From Aliiglaciecola sp. M165 (GTDB lineage: Bacteria > Pseudomonadota > Gammaproteobacteria > Enterobacterales > Alteromonadaceae), in NCBI RefSeq assembly GCF_007197995.1, contig NZ_VKKH01000006.1, forward strand, positions 124,001-188,000: a stretch of 64,000 nt of DNA, in the 5' to 3' direction. Every line of letters starts with the position of its first letter. Positions within the stretch are counted from its first letter, which is position 1. Both the position numbers and the translations under genes were made by a program. This document shows, piece by piece, positions 54,662 to 63,138 of the stretch. The notes under the pieces are model-generated. The model was not told the origin of the DNA. It saw only the letters and a program-made list of their open reading frames with translations, and made no database searches.

Positions 54662-55087
54662 TTAAGCTGCTTTCTTCTTTGGATTTAGCAGCAAATCATC
54701 AAAAGCTTCTCCAGCTTTAAACAATGCCGAATGCATTGCAAATAAACTAACTATTTGAGCACCATCCAATTCCGTTTGGTTAGGGACTAAGTCGCTATAA
54801 TCTTCCATAATCGATTCGACCATTGAGTTTATTTGCCAAAGTGCTTTGTTAGCTCTAAAGAGTTCAGAAAAACCAGCTGATTTAAGCTCGTTTTCATTGA
54901 AGATTTTTAGATCCTCAATAAGGCTTTTCATTTTAACTTCTACATGGTGAAACACATTCAATCTATCTTTGATTTCTTTCTGGTTTGAAGTCGTAGATAT
55001 ATACTTTTGACATGTAACAATCGACAATGCCTGCTCAAACAAGCAGTAAACATCGCAAATCCTTGTGTCTAGTTGTATTTGATTCAT
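54662..55087 (-). CDS. Unknown helical protein (first of two 141-residue neighbours)
   Basis: A 141-residue acidic helical protein starting MNQIQLDTRICDVYCLFEQA and ending LLLNPKKKAA. It has the same length as the next upstream gene, and both carry an early L-x-T stretch, a mid-region with acidic helices and the end KAA, so they may be diverged duplicates. No family recognised. The gene is followed by a GC-rich repeat-like spacer that contains the dyad-like GGGTTCTGGCCTTTCGGG. Confidence 0.6.
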   Translation of the reverse strand: MNQIQLDTRICDVYCLFEQALSIVTCQKYISTTSNQKEIKDRLNVFHHVEVKMKSLIEDLKIFNENELKSAGFSELFRANKALWQINSMVESIMEDYSDLVPNQTELDGAQIVSLFAMHSALFKAGEAFDDLLLNPKKKAA

Positions 55088-55102
55088 ATCTAGCTCTCCC
55101 AG

Positions 55103-55528
55103 TTAAGCAGCTTTCAAAACGGGCTGGTTTTTACACTCATGAAGTTTCTGCCCAATATCATGAAGATGCAAAAACGCACCTTGCAAGGCTTTGTTCAACA
55201 TCTCAGATTCTGATATGTCAGACTCGTCAGAGCTTAACCTTAAGTCCAAAGCATATTGCATTGTTTCCCCTAGCTCATGTATCTCTTCGCGTAAGTTTGA
55301 TATAACTTCAGTTGTGATCTTTGTATAAGGACGTTCGTCCAAATAAAGCATTCGTTTCTTCAATTCCTCGGATAACAAATTGATGTTTTTAACCTTGCGA
55401 TTAAATTTAATTAGGTCTTTCCTAGTGCTTAAACTGCTAAGCCTCTCAATACATTCGACCATTGCACAGTAGTTTTCATAAGCCAGTGAGATGTCAAATA
55501 GCTCTGTATTTAGTTCGAAATTGCTCAT
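55103..55528 (-). CDS. Unknown helical protein (second of two 141-residue neighbours)
   Basis: A 141-residue helical protein (MSNFELNTELFDISLAYENY at its start) ending CKNQPVLKAA. It lies 15 bp upstream of the first twin on the same strand and 29 bp from the integrase stop. Its sequence is acidic and heptad-like, consistent with helical bundles, and no family is recognised. It may be a partner of the twin. Confidence 0.6.
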   Translation of the reverse strand: MSNFELNTELFDISLAYENYCAMVECIERLSSLSTRKDLIKFNRKVKNINLLSEELKKRMLYLDERPYTKITTEVISNLREEIHELGETMQYALDLRLSSDESDISESEMLNKALQGAFLHLHDIGQKLHECKNQPVLKAA

Positions 55529-55557
55529 AATAAATCCCTCTTTCTGATTTTTGGTGG

Positions 55558-56805
55558 TTATTGGTTAACAAGCCTCAGGGCTTGCTTTGAGTTTGACAGG
55601 CTAACGTTACCTGTCGCGGCATCTTCAATATGTTGTGACCACCAGCACATGAGCTTTCTTCTTCTTTCTAGGTACTCAGCGCGGTTGTAGGCTCGTCTTA
55701 CTTCGTTTTTATCAACGTGGGCGAGGGCGCTTTCAATCACATCGGGATCGAAGCCTTGTTCATTTAGAGTGGTGCTAGCCAGTGCTCGTAAACCATGTGA
55801 CACCAATTCACCCGCGAAACCTATGCGTTTCAGTGCCATGTTTGCTGATTGGGTGTTGGCGTGGGAGTGAGCGTTTCTATGACTAGGGAATAAATAGGTT
55901 CTGTGGCCACTAATGGGTTTGAGCAGTTCGAGTAAAGATAACATTTGAGGAGTGAGGGGGATTGTATGGGGACGACCCATTTTCATGCGTTCAGCTGGAA
56001 TAACCCAAACTTGTTTTTCGAAGTCGATTTCTTCCCATTTCGCTTTGGCTGCTTCTGCTGGTCTTGTCATGGTGTGCAATTGCCACTCAACAAGACAACG
56101 CGTCACCAACATGATGTTAGCCCTAGCTAAGTTTTGCATAAGCTCTGGCAAGCGATCAGGCGTGATGGTAGCCATATTCTTTTTCTGAGGTGCTGCGAAT
56201 AGCTTGGTAATGTCTGTGAGGTAATTTACTTCGATAAGACCAGAAGCAAGAGCAATGCGCATGACTTCATTGATAGTCCTGCAAAGCCGCTTAACCGTCT
56301 CTCTACTGCCTTTAGCTTCAATTGGCTTGAGTATATCAATGACCATTTTAGGCTTTAGCTGGTGGATAGGTGTTGATTCAATAGCGGGTAGTACGTGTTT
56401 GCTCAATATCTGCCAAGACTTATCGGCCGTCTCTTTTTTAACTTCCTTTAGTTTGAGTTGGTACCATTTCTCAGCCACCACACCAAAGGTATTTTCCATC
56501 GCTTCTTTTTGTTCTCGTGCGGTTTGTTCTTTGTGGTATTTCGGATCGACATTGTTGGCAAGGAGGGTTCTAGCTGCCTCCTTTTTCCTTCTGGCATCGG
56601 CTAGTGAAACATCAGGATAGGAGCCAAAGCCTATATTGGTTCTTTTCTTGGTGTGAGGGTTTGAATAATTGAATAACCAGAACTTATTGCCATTTGGCTT
56701 AACTCTCAATGCAAGGCCGCCACCATCTGCCAAGTTATATTCTTTCTCTCGCGGTTTGGCTTGCTTAACTTCTGTGTTAGTTAGAGGTTTGGTGGTGTTC
56801 GCCAT
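55558..56805 (-). CDS. P4-type tyrosine integrase
   Basis: A 415-residue phage-type tyrosine recombinase with an N-terminal DUF4102 domain (LADGGGLALRVKPNGNKFW) and a core SAM-like region. Catalytic residues: Arg248 (MTRPAEAAK), His337-x-x-Arg340 (HGLRALAS), His363 and nucleophile Tyr373 (AYNRAEYLERR). I start at ATG 56805, since the longer frame begins with TTG at 56823. It lies 173 bp from the tRNA, which is its expected integration target. Confidence 0.95.
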   Translation of the reverse strand: MANTTKPLTNTEVKQAKPREKEYNLADGGGLALRVKPNGNKFWLFNYSNPHTKKRTNIGFGSYPDVSLADARRKKEAARTLLANNVDPKYHKEQTAREQKEAMENTFGVVAEKWYQLKLKEVKKETADKSWQILSKHVLPAIESTPIHQLKPKMVIDILKPIEAKGSRETVKRLCRTINEVMRIALASGLIEVNYLTDITKLFAAPQKKNMATITPDRLPELMQNLARANIMLVTRCLVEWQLHTMTRPAEAAKAKWEEIDFEKQVWVIPAERMKMGRPHTIPLTPQMLSLLELLKPISGHRTYLFPSHRNAHSHANTQSANMALKRIGFAGELVSHGLRALASTTLNEQGFDPDVIESALAHVDKNEVRRAYNRAEYLERRRKLMCWWSQHIEDAATGNVSLSNSKQALRLVNQ

Positions 56806-56978
56806 TGTAACAATTCCGTTCAAAAATAAATCTGATTGTTAAGTTCTATGTTACATAAAAGCGTGGTTGTTACAAAGCGCTAAAGAACCTTACGGAACGG
56901 TAAAGTATATCAAGCCCTTGATTTTAAAGGTGTTAAAGTTCGTTAAAGTTTAATTGAGAACGCTATGGAACATAAAAA

Positions 56979-57055
56979 TGGTGGCCCGACCCTGACTTGA
57001 ACAGGGGACCTGCCGATTATGAGTCGGATGCTCTAACCAACTGAGCTATCGGGCC
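56979..57055 (-). tRNA. tRNA with CAU anticodon, probably tRNA-Ile2
   Basis: 77 bases on the minus strand, 5' end at 57055, with encoded CCA. The acceptor GGCCCGA pairs with TCGGGCC; the anticodon loop CTCATAA gives CAU. The acceptor, D-arm and anticodon stem resemble E. coli ileX (Ile2, whose C34 becomes lysidine) more than elongator Met, so Ile2 is the likelier identity. The T-arm contains the 16-bp core 56986-57001 used as the island's attachment site. Confidence 0.9.
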
Positions 57056-57256
57056 TTTGAGGAATTTGCCAGAAGCAAAAGAGAGTTCTCTTGCAATCAA
57101 GCGGTGCGCAGTATAAGCAGTTTTAACGGCGTTGTCATGTGTTTGTGCAGGCAAAATTTGCGTTTGATGAATTTTTAAACGTAAAAATTGCCATTATCAG
57201 TTTCAGACCAATGCACATGTTGCTTTGTGCCTTGGAATTGCGGTTACCTGTACGTT

Positions 57257-58684
57257 CTAAAATGGCAATGGCATTGGGGTGCCATTTAGTACGGCTTCAC
57301 CATCTTTAATTGTAAAGTCGACTTTATAAACATCATTTTCTTTTACCAGCATGCCCTGTTGTTCAAGAGTTTGCAGCATAACTGGTAATTGCTGTTCGAG
57401 TAGTTGCTCGAGTTGCTCTTGGGTAATCTGAGCCGCGCGTGGGTTAGCCAATATCTGCCGAGTCATATAGTTTTGGGCGATTAGTTTGATAACCGCTTCA
57501 TCAGCGATTAAATTGCTTTGAGAATCTAGGTGTTCGAGCCAGAATTTAGGGTCTTCCAAGGATTCTGGCAATGCAGTAACGCCGACGAGTGTGCTGTCAC
57601 TTACCAATGTAAATTGTCCTTCAGGGAGGTTGCCTGAGAGCTCCTTAATATTAAATTCTGGTTGATGACTCAAAAGTTCAAGCATATTACTTTGTATAAA
57701 ACGTTTGACTTCCATTTGCTGCGTAGCGGGATCGTAACTAGGCAGTTGCTGAGAAAAGTTTTGATAGGCATCGATGAATGGTTTACTAATACTGCTGATC
57801 TCTGCATCGAGAAGCAGGTTTTTGGCGCGATACTCAGCTAGTTGAAATTCTTCAATGGAAAAACGTTGAGTAAATGACATTGAATTTTTATCCTGGTTTG
57901 TCACCGCAGAAAATAGCCATTCAACATTCTGAAATTCACCACTTTGATTACCCGCTTGTTTAGCTGTTTGTTTATAAGATTGGACAGACATAGCGAGGTG
58001 TGAATCCTCTAAGTTACCCTCAAGAATTTGTGTGAAATCACCCTTTAAAAGGGTAACCACTTTAAAGTTGTCCAGATTAATGCTGACTTTGGGCGTGTTT
58101 GCTCTAAAAAACGCAATAGAGGCATCATAATTGAAGCCTTCATGACTGCTGTATCCTGTACCCTGGTATCCTGAAAACTCCACTGAAGTATCGGGCACTT
58201 CAGTTGATCTAAATGCTGCTACGCTATCGTTTACTGACCAACCACCAAATAGTTCCCAGGTAGTTGTTGACTCATAAAACCCGCGATCATCGTCCCATGT
58301 CAAATCATCTCTTAGCTTTTCTCCGTCAACCCTTGCGTCCCAACGCACCCAACCGAAACCTGTTTCAGTAGAAAGGAAAATTGGACCGTGATAAGACGTT
58401 ACATCAATGACGAATGTAGGATTAGACAGGTTTTCTGGGATATTTGAGTTCCCGTCAATGTCTTGATAGTTAATCGTGAGTTTGTATTGTGCTTGCGAGC
58501 TAAACCAACCTGCATCATAACTAAGCACATCAATTGTATAGCCTCTTAAATGACCTGTTTCAATGCGTTCTTTGATGGATTCGACAAAATTGAGTGTGCG
58601 ATTTTGGGTTTGGCTAGAAATTATTTTTGGCGTGATTAAAACAAATACCAACAACAAAATCGCAGCGATAAAACGCTTTTTCAT
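57257..58684 (-). CDS. DUF945 family protein
   Basis: A 475-residue exported protein of the DUF945 (YdgA-like) family. A signal anchor covers residues 4-20. Typical family blocks are RGYTIDVLSYDAGWFSSQAQ (compare the usual YDrGWfsS pattern), then the long beta-rich middle, and the late AQNYMTRQILANPRA followed by a glutamine-rich helical end. The family is of unknown function and faces the periplasm. A weak GGAAG site lies upstream. Confidence 0.85.
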   Translation of the reverse strand: MKKRFIAAILLLVFVLITPKIISSQTQNRTLNFVESIKERIETGHLRGYTIDVLSYDAGWFSSQAQYKLTINYQDIDGNSNIPENLSNPTFVIDVTSYHGPIFLSTETGFGWVRWDARVDGEKLRDDLTWDDDRGFYESTTTWELFGGWSVNDSVAAFRSTEVPDTSVEFSGYQGTGYSSHEGFNYDASIAFFRANTPKVSINLDNFKVVTLLKGDFTQILEGNLEDSHLAMSVQSYKQTAKQAGNQSGEFQNVEWLFSAVTNQDKNSMSFTQRFSIEEFQLAEYRAKNLLLDAEISSISKPFIDAYQNFSQQLPSYDPATQQMEVKRFIQSNMLELLSHQPEFNIKELSGNLPEGQFTLVSDSTLVGVTALPESLEDPKFWLEHLDSQSNLIADEAVIKLIAQNYMTRQILANPRAAQITQEQLEQLLEQQLPVMLQTLEQQGMLVKENDVYKVDFTIKDGEAVLNGTPMPLPF

Positions 58685-58997
58685 TATTAACTTCCTTGGC
58701 TTGAAGGCTTTTGAACTGAGGTGCGTACTATTCTTTGCGCCTCAGTACTTATAAACGATAGTGAGTATGCCATGATGCGAGACGCAATAAAACGTTGCAC
58801 ATTCAGATGGAGCGCATTGGCTATACGGAATTTTTCTATTTTGCACATATTTTAGATTAATCCTGACAAATGCTAAAAACACTCCGTACAAGTCCCTAAA
58901 AATAGGGATGCATCGGCTAAAAAACTTTGTTATCTTCATCAGATACTATCAGCCGTATAACAAAAACAATTGGCATCTTGCCGCTGTGGAGACAAAT

Positions 58998-59327
58998 ATG
59001 ACCGAAAAACCTTTTTTGGTGAGTGGCCGAAATACCATTATTCACAAAATTCGAAAGTATGACTTGTTAGTTTTGAATGGCGAAGACAATCCGCCTATTT
59101 TGGTTACGCACAAGGCGCTCAAAGAATATTCGGGGAAAATTCCAGAGAACAAGCGTGAAGCCAAGATGATGGACATGGAGCTTGTCGATGTGACCTCTTC
59201 TGATGTGTTTGGTGACGAAAAAACCTTGTTATTTGTGCAAACGATCAATGGCAAAGAATACAAAGTGGACTACAGCAAGTTAGGCACTTCTTTATTCATC
59301 AAAATTCACCAAGACAACGCATTCTAG
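58998..59327 (+). CDS. Hypothetical protein
   Basis: A 109-residue soluble protein starting MTEKPFLVSGRNTIIHKIRK. The ATG at 58998 follows GGAG by 9 bp; the longer frame from 58908 is unlikely. It contains VNGEDNPPILVTHKALKEYS-like strands and ends FIKIHQDNAF. No family recognised. Confidence 0.65.
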   Translation: MTEKPFLVSGRNTIIHKIRKYDLLVLNGEDNPPILVTHKALKEYSGKIPENKREAKMMDMELVDVTSSDVFGDEKTLLFVQTINGKEYKVDYSKLGTSLFIKIHQDNAF

Positions 59328-59334
59328 TTTTTAT

Positions 59335-59365
59335 GCCCTGCGAATCAGTTTCCTGTTCGTAGGGC
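59335..59365 (+). terminator. Hairpin after the 109-residue gene
   Basis: GCCCTGCGAA pairs with TTCGTAGGGC (one G-U) around an 11-base loop, 8 bp after the stop. A T-rich but not uniform tract follows. Likely terminator. Confidence 0.55.
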
Positions 59366-59611
59366 GTATTCAATCTCTTTTAAACGCCCGCACTTCTGCT
59401 AAATGTTACAATTCGTATCCTGAATGCGACCAATTACCCTCTGATAAGACTAATAATCCTGCGCTATCGTCGGTTTGTCGCTACGTCGCAAGAGCCTGTA
59501 TCTTAGCGAAAAACGCTGCTTCTTCTTCACTTCTATCACTAAGGTTTAACCATGTTCGAAAAAACATGAATTCGAATAAAGTTGAATGTTAAGCAAAGGG
59601 TGGAATGAAAA

Positions 59612-59959
59612 ATGAAAAATGTAATCAAAGCTTTTAACGTAAAAAATGTATTAGGTGCAGCAGCACTGACATTATTGTTTGTTTCTGTTAGTGCAAGCGC
59701 AAATGCTGGAACACGATTGGATAAATCAACAGAAGCTAAATTGGTGAAAATCTGTCATGCCTTAAAAAGTGACAGCAGAATTCGCCTGCATCGCACAGTT
59801 AAGCAAAGCCGACTCGGCTACAAGCAAATCGCTGAAGGGTTAAAGTGCAATGGTAAGTCGGCGATGGATTTTGCGCTTTTTAATGACGCAAACAACACCG
59901 CTGGCTTCTTGGCCAAAAAAGCAAATATCAAACATGAGGGTATGCTGGCAAAAAGGTAG
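59612..59959 (+). CDS. DUF3718 exported protein
   Basis: A 115-residue exported protein, with a signal peptide of about 32 residues (ending ASANA) and a DUF3718-like helical domain (LVKICHALKSDSRIRLHRTV with one Cys, and GLKCNGKSAMDFALF with the second Cys). These two Cys may form a disulfide. The family is widespread in Alteromonadales and has no known function. The spacer 59366-59611 upstream holds no other gene that I can see. Confidence 0.8.
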   Translation: MKNVIKAFNVKNVLGAAALTLLFVSVSASANAGTRLDKSTEAKLVKICHALKSDSRIRLHRTVKQSRLGYKQIAEGLKCNGKSAMDFALFNDANNTAGFLAKKANIKHEGMLAKR

Positions 59960-60253
59960 GAGCGTTTTGGACAACAAACTACCGTTACCATACGTAATGT
60001 TGTTTTTTATCCCAGTAGATGGTGATTTCGTCACAAACGTCTGTCAAACCTCTGCGGGACAGCTAGAATCAAAAGTGTCGGAGTAGTGACCCGATGAATA
60101 CATATTTTATATAAATGTGTATTGTTTCCTGGATTTACTGAGGCTGCTTGTTGCAAAACACAGCCTCTTTTTTATGCCAATTTTTTAGACTTTAATGAAA
60201 CTAACTACCTAATCACGCTACACTACTTTCATACTTGGATAAAATGGCAGCCT

Positions 60254-60610
60254 ATGAAAACAGTGTATTTTGGCGCAGCACTTATTATGTTGAGCTTATT
60301 CTGCCAAACGTTTGGTCAATACCTGGCTTTACCAATTCCCGTATCGTTATTGGGTATGGCAATGTTGCTGATTTTTCTCATCCTACTGCGCCGCGTCCCC
60401 GCGGGTTTGTCAAAGGTGACTCAACTGTTACTAGGAAATATGGCGTTGTTTTTTGTACCCATTACGCTTTCTGTGTTTACCATCGATAATGACTTGCTAC
60501 AACACATCTGGACCATACTGGGCGCATTGTGTGTCAGTACGGTATTAAGCCTGGCTGTTACGGCCTGGGTTGCTCAAATATTATTGTCAGGGAATAGACA
60601 TGAACATTGA
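60254..60610 (+). CDS. LrgA/CidA-type holin-like protein
   Basis: A 118-residue protein with four membrane helices, of the CidA/LrgA family (FPIPVSLLG-like PIPVSLLGMAMLLIFL is the hallmark). It is thought to export small compounds such as pyruvate or to act like a holin. The ATG at 60254 (MKTVYFGAALI) is used; the longer frame at 60122 has no support. It overlaps the LrgB gene by 11 bp, as in many bacteria. Confidence 0.85.
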   Translation: MKTVYFGAALIMLSLFCQTFGQYLALPIPVSLLGMAMLLIFLILLRRVPAGLSKVTQLLLGNMALFFVPITLSVFTIDNDLLQHIWTILGALCVSTVLSLAVTAWVAQILLSGNRHEH

Positions 60611-61304
60611 TATGTTGGCTGACGTATTATTTTGGACAGGGGCCACGTTAATTGTGTATGCGATCAGCGTTAAGATATGCCAGCTAAGCAAGATATTAGG
60701 GTTGTTCCACCCAATCGTTTTTAGCGTAGCAGCGCTTTATGCCTTATTACGATTTACTGAAACCCCGGTTGAGCAATATATTCAAGGAACGAAAGGCTTG
60801 TCCTGGTTATTGTTGCCAGCAACTATCGCGCTTGCTGTACCGTTTTACAACCAATTGTCTTTACTAAAACAATTAGGGGCTAAGGTGGTGATCCCTGTTC
60901 TCGTGGGTGGAGTGATTGCACCGCTTATTTGTATTGGTATTTTTTATGCTTTTGCAATGGACAACAGCATCATGGCTTCGGTGCTAACCAAGTCAATCAC
61001 GACTCCTTTGGCGATTGAAACAACGTCGATTATTGGAGGGCAACCGTCTGTTGCAGCCATTATGGTGATTATTACGGGCTTATTTGGCGTGATGGTATGT
61101 GGTTTAGTGTTCACTGTTTTGAATATAAAGAACGATGTGTTTAAAGGGCTTGCTTTGGGTACCGCAGCACATGCATTGGGTACTGCCCATGCGGCCAACT
61201 TAAGTGACAAGGCCACGGGTTTTGCTACCTTGGCCCTGTGTATCAACGGTATCGTGACGTCGATTTTTCTGACGGTCGGGTATTGGATAACAACTGGCTT
61301 ATAA
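60600..61304 (+). CDS. LrgB family membrane protein
   Basis: A 234-residue protein with about seven helices of the LrgB/CidB family. The family motif TTPLAIETTSIIGGQPSVAA and GTAAHALGTAHA are present. It starts at ATG 60600 with a GGGA site and overlaps the LrgA-like gene. The pair probably acts together in the inner membrane, in pyruvate/small molecule transport or murein hydrolase control. Confidence 0.92.
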   Translation: MNIDMLADVLFWTGATLIVYAISVKICQLSKILGLFHPIVFSVAALYALLRFTETPVEQYIQGTKGLSWLLLPATIALAVPFYNQLSLLKQLGAKVVIPVLVGGVIAPLICIGIFYAFAMDNSIMASVLTKSITTPLAIETTSIIGGQPSVAAIMVIITGLFGVMVCGLVFTVLNIKNDVFKGLALGTAAHALGTAHAANLSDKATGFATLALCINGIVTSIFLTVGYWITTGL

Positions 61305-61565
61305 ATGGGATTTAATCGCCTGCTTGGCGCTTAAATAAAGCTGAAATCTTTTTGGCCGATAACGTAACAGTACGTGGGTCAAGTGAATGTCAATTTATTC
61401 AGTAAAATATAAGATTAAACTTGGTATTATCATCAAGAACTGCTATCTATAATGACTCAAGTAAATGAATTTTCTAAAGTTTGTAAGCTTCGAATTCTAA
61501 CCAGAGTTTAGTAGTGAACACCACAGCAATAGAGTGTTCTTCGTTCTCAACAGTTTTAGGCTTTT

Positions 61566-62561
61566 ATGTTTTCAGTTCTAATATGTGACGACTCCATGGT
61601 CGCTCGTAAACAAGTCGCTAAATGCTTACCTCAAGAATGGGAGGTAGCAGTGCATTTTGCTAAACACGGGCAAGAGGCGGTCAAGGCGATCGAAGAGGGT
61701 AAGGGGCAATTAATGTTTCTCGACCTCAACATGCCAGTTTTAGACGGTTATGAAACCTTAAAAGCGCTGCAAAAAAAGAAGCTTGAGTCAAAAGTTATTG
61801 TCATTTCTGGCGACATTCAACCGACAGCCCATGAAAGAGTAAAAGCCCTGGGCGCATTAGAATTCATTGAAAAACCCGTGAAACCCGAGTTGCTTTACGA
61901 CGTATTGGTGAAGCATGGGTTTTTGGGAGAAGAGCAACCAGAAGAAGAAATTGAATCGTCGGCATTACCACCCGACATCCGCGATTGTTATCAGGAAATC
62001 ACCAATATCGCCATGGGCCAAGCGGGCGACCATCTTGCTCGACTATTGAATGTTTTTGTCAAACTTCCGATCCCAAACGTCAATCTAATCGAAGTGTCAG
62101 AACTGCATATGATGTTGCAGGACATTCAAGACAAAGACACAGTTTCTGGTATTTGCCAGGGGTTCCTGGGTGCAGGAGTGTCCGGTGAAGCCTTGTTTAT
62201 TCTTAGTGATTCGAGTTTTGGTGATGTTGCAAAGATCCTCAATATCAATGAGGAAGTCGACGACCAAGTGCAACTTGAAATGCTTATGGACGCGGCCAAC
62301 ATACTAATTGGAACCTGTTTGCGTGGTTTAGCAAATCAATTGGATTTGAATTTTAGTCAAGGACATCCTGTTGTGTTGGGACAACATCGCAGTGTCTCTG
62401 AATTAATTTCAAGTAACAAAACTAAGTGGCGACGTACATTGGCAATAGAATTGAGTTATGGTCTTGAAGGTTATAATGTGCAATGTGATCTGGTTCTGCT
62501 ATTTACTGAAGAGTCCATGAATGTTATGAACTACAAATTGTCGCATTTGCTGGAGGATTAG
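61566..62561 (+). CDS. REC-CheC response regulator
   Basis: A 331-residue two-domain protein. Residues 1-118 form a receiver domain with Asp8-Asp9, phosphoacceptor Asp53 (FLDLNMP) and Lys103 (EKPVKP). Residues about 140-331 form a CheC-like phosphatase domain, where NIAMGQAGDHLARLLNVFV and AANILIGTCLRGLANQL carry the repeated Asn-rich helix that CheC uses. It may dephosphorylate CheY-like proteins or sense stress. It stands 2 bp before a PAS protein gene and looks like an operon with it. Confidence 0.9.
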   Translation: MFSVLICDDSMVARKQVAKCLPQEWEVAVHFAKHGQEAVKAIEEGKGQLMFLDLNMPVLDGYETLKALQKKKLESKVIVISGDIQPTAHERVKALGALEFIEKPVKPELLYDVLVKHGFLGEEQPEEEIESSALPPDIRDCYQEITNIAMGQAGDHLARLLNVFVKLPIPNVNLIEVSELHMMLQDIQDKDTVSGICQGFLGAGVSGEALFILSDSSFGDVAKILNINEEVDDQVQLEMLMDAANILIGTCLRGLANQLDLNFSQGHPVVLGQHRSVSELISSNKTKWRRTLAIELSYGLEGYNVQCDLVLLFTEESMNVMNYKLSHLLED

Positions 62562-62563
62562 CC

Positions 62564-63049
62564 ATGACTGATACTGATGATATGGCTGAATTCCATTGGA
62601 TGATGGACATGGTGCAAACGGTTGACGTGGGCATCGTTGTGCTGAGCAAAGATTTCTCGGTGAAAGTTTGGAATGGCTTCATGGAAAGTCACAGCGGCTT
62701 GTTGCCCAGTCAAGTGCATGACAAAAGCCTCTTTGAACTCTATCCGGATATCAATGAAAACTGGTTCCGGCGCAAGTCTCAGCCGGTGTTTGAATTGCGC
62801 ACCCGTGCGTTCATGACGTGGGAGCAGCGTCCGTTTTTGTTTAAGTTTCCGAATTATCGTCCGATTACCGGCAGTGAAGATTATATGTATCAAAATATCA
62901 CCCTTTCACCGCTGGCCAGCGCCACGGGCCAAGTCGATAATATTTGCATGATGATCTACGATGTCACAGATGTAGCCGCAAACAAAAAGCAGCTTGAAGC
63001 ATTGCAAGTCCAAATCAGTGAAGACAACGAGAAAAAAGCCGTAGTTTAA
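62564..63049 (+). CDS. PAS domain protein
   Basis: A 161-residue PAS protein (DVGIVVLSKDFSVKVWNGFM, then PSQVHDKSLFELYPDINENW and a late DITDV-like YDVTDVAANKKQLEALQ end). No output domain follows, so it is probably a sensor that binds a partner, likely the REC-CheC protein encoded 2 bp upstream. It likely senses a small molecule, redox or light; ligand unknown. Confidence 0.85.
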   Translation: MTDTDDMAEFHWMMDMVQTVDVGIVVLSKDFSVKVWNGFMESHSGLLPSQVHDKSLFELYPDINENWFRRKSQPVFELRTRAFMTWEQRPFLFKFPNYRPITGSEDYMYQNITLSPLASATGQVDNICMMIYDVTDVAANKKQLEALQVQISEDNEKKAVV

Positions 63050-63138
63050 ATGTCCAAGTAGAAACTGATGCTTGAATTCGAACGCTGGTACAGAATTTGC
63101 TGCTTCTAGATTAACTGACGTTTCACAATTCGCGGACT

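Larger units (their letters stand above)
47575..57001. mobile_element. 9.4-kb integrative island at a tRNA-Ile2-type gene
   Basis: Bounded by direct 16-bp cores, with a tyrosine integrase beside the tRNA at the right end. Thirteen recognisable genes all lie on the minus strand: integrase, two 141-residue proteins, a 433-residue protein, AlpA, HTH, 79-residue, winged-helix, zinc-ribbon, 68-, 91-, 143- and 73-residue proteins and Fic. It carries two repeat arrays near the winged-helix and the Fic genes. There is no structural, terminase or conjugation gene. It fits a small satellite-like or cargo-bearing integrative element; its mobility is not shown. Confidence 0.8.

Noticed and set aside
54662-55528. 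Toxin-antitoxin pair
   Set aside because: Both proteins have the same length (141) and a similar acidic helical nature, unlike a toxin and an antitoxin, and no DNA-binding antitoxin motif is seen.
57257-58684. DUF945 protein as part of the island
   Set aside because: It lies right of the tRNA and outside the att cores, and its product belongs to a chromosomal core family.
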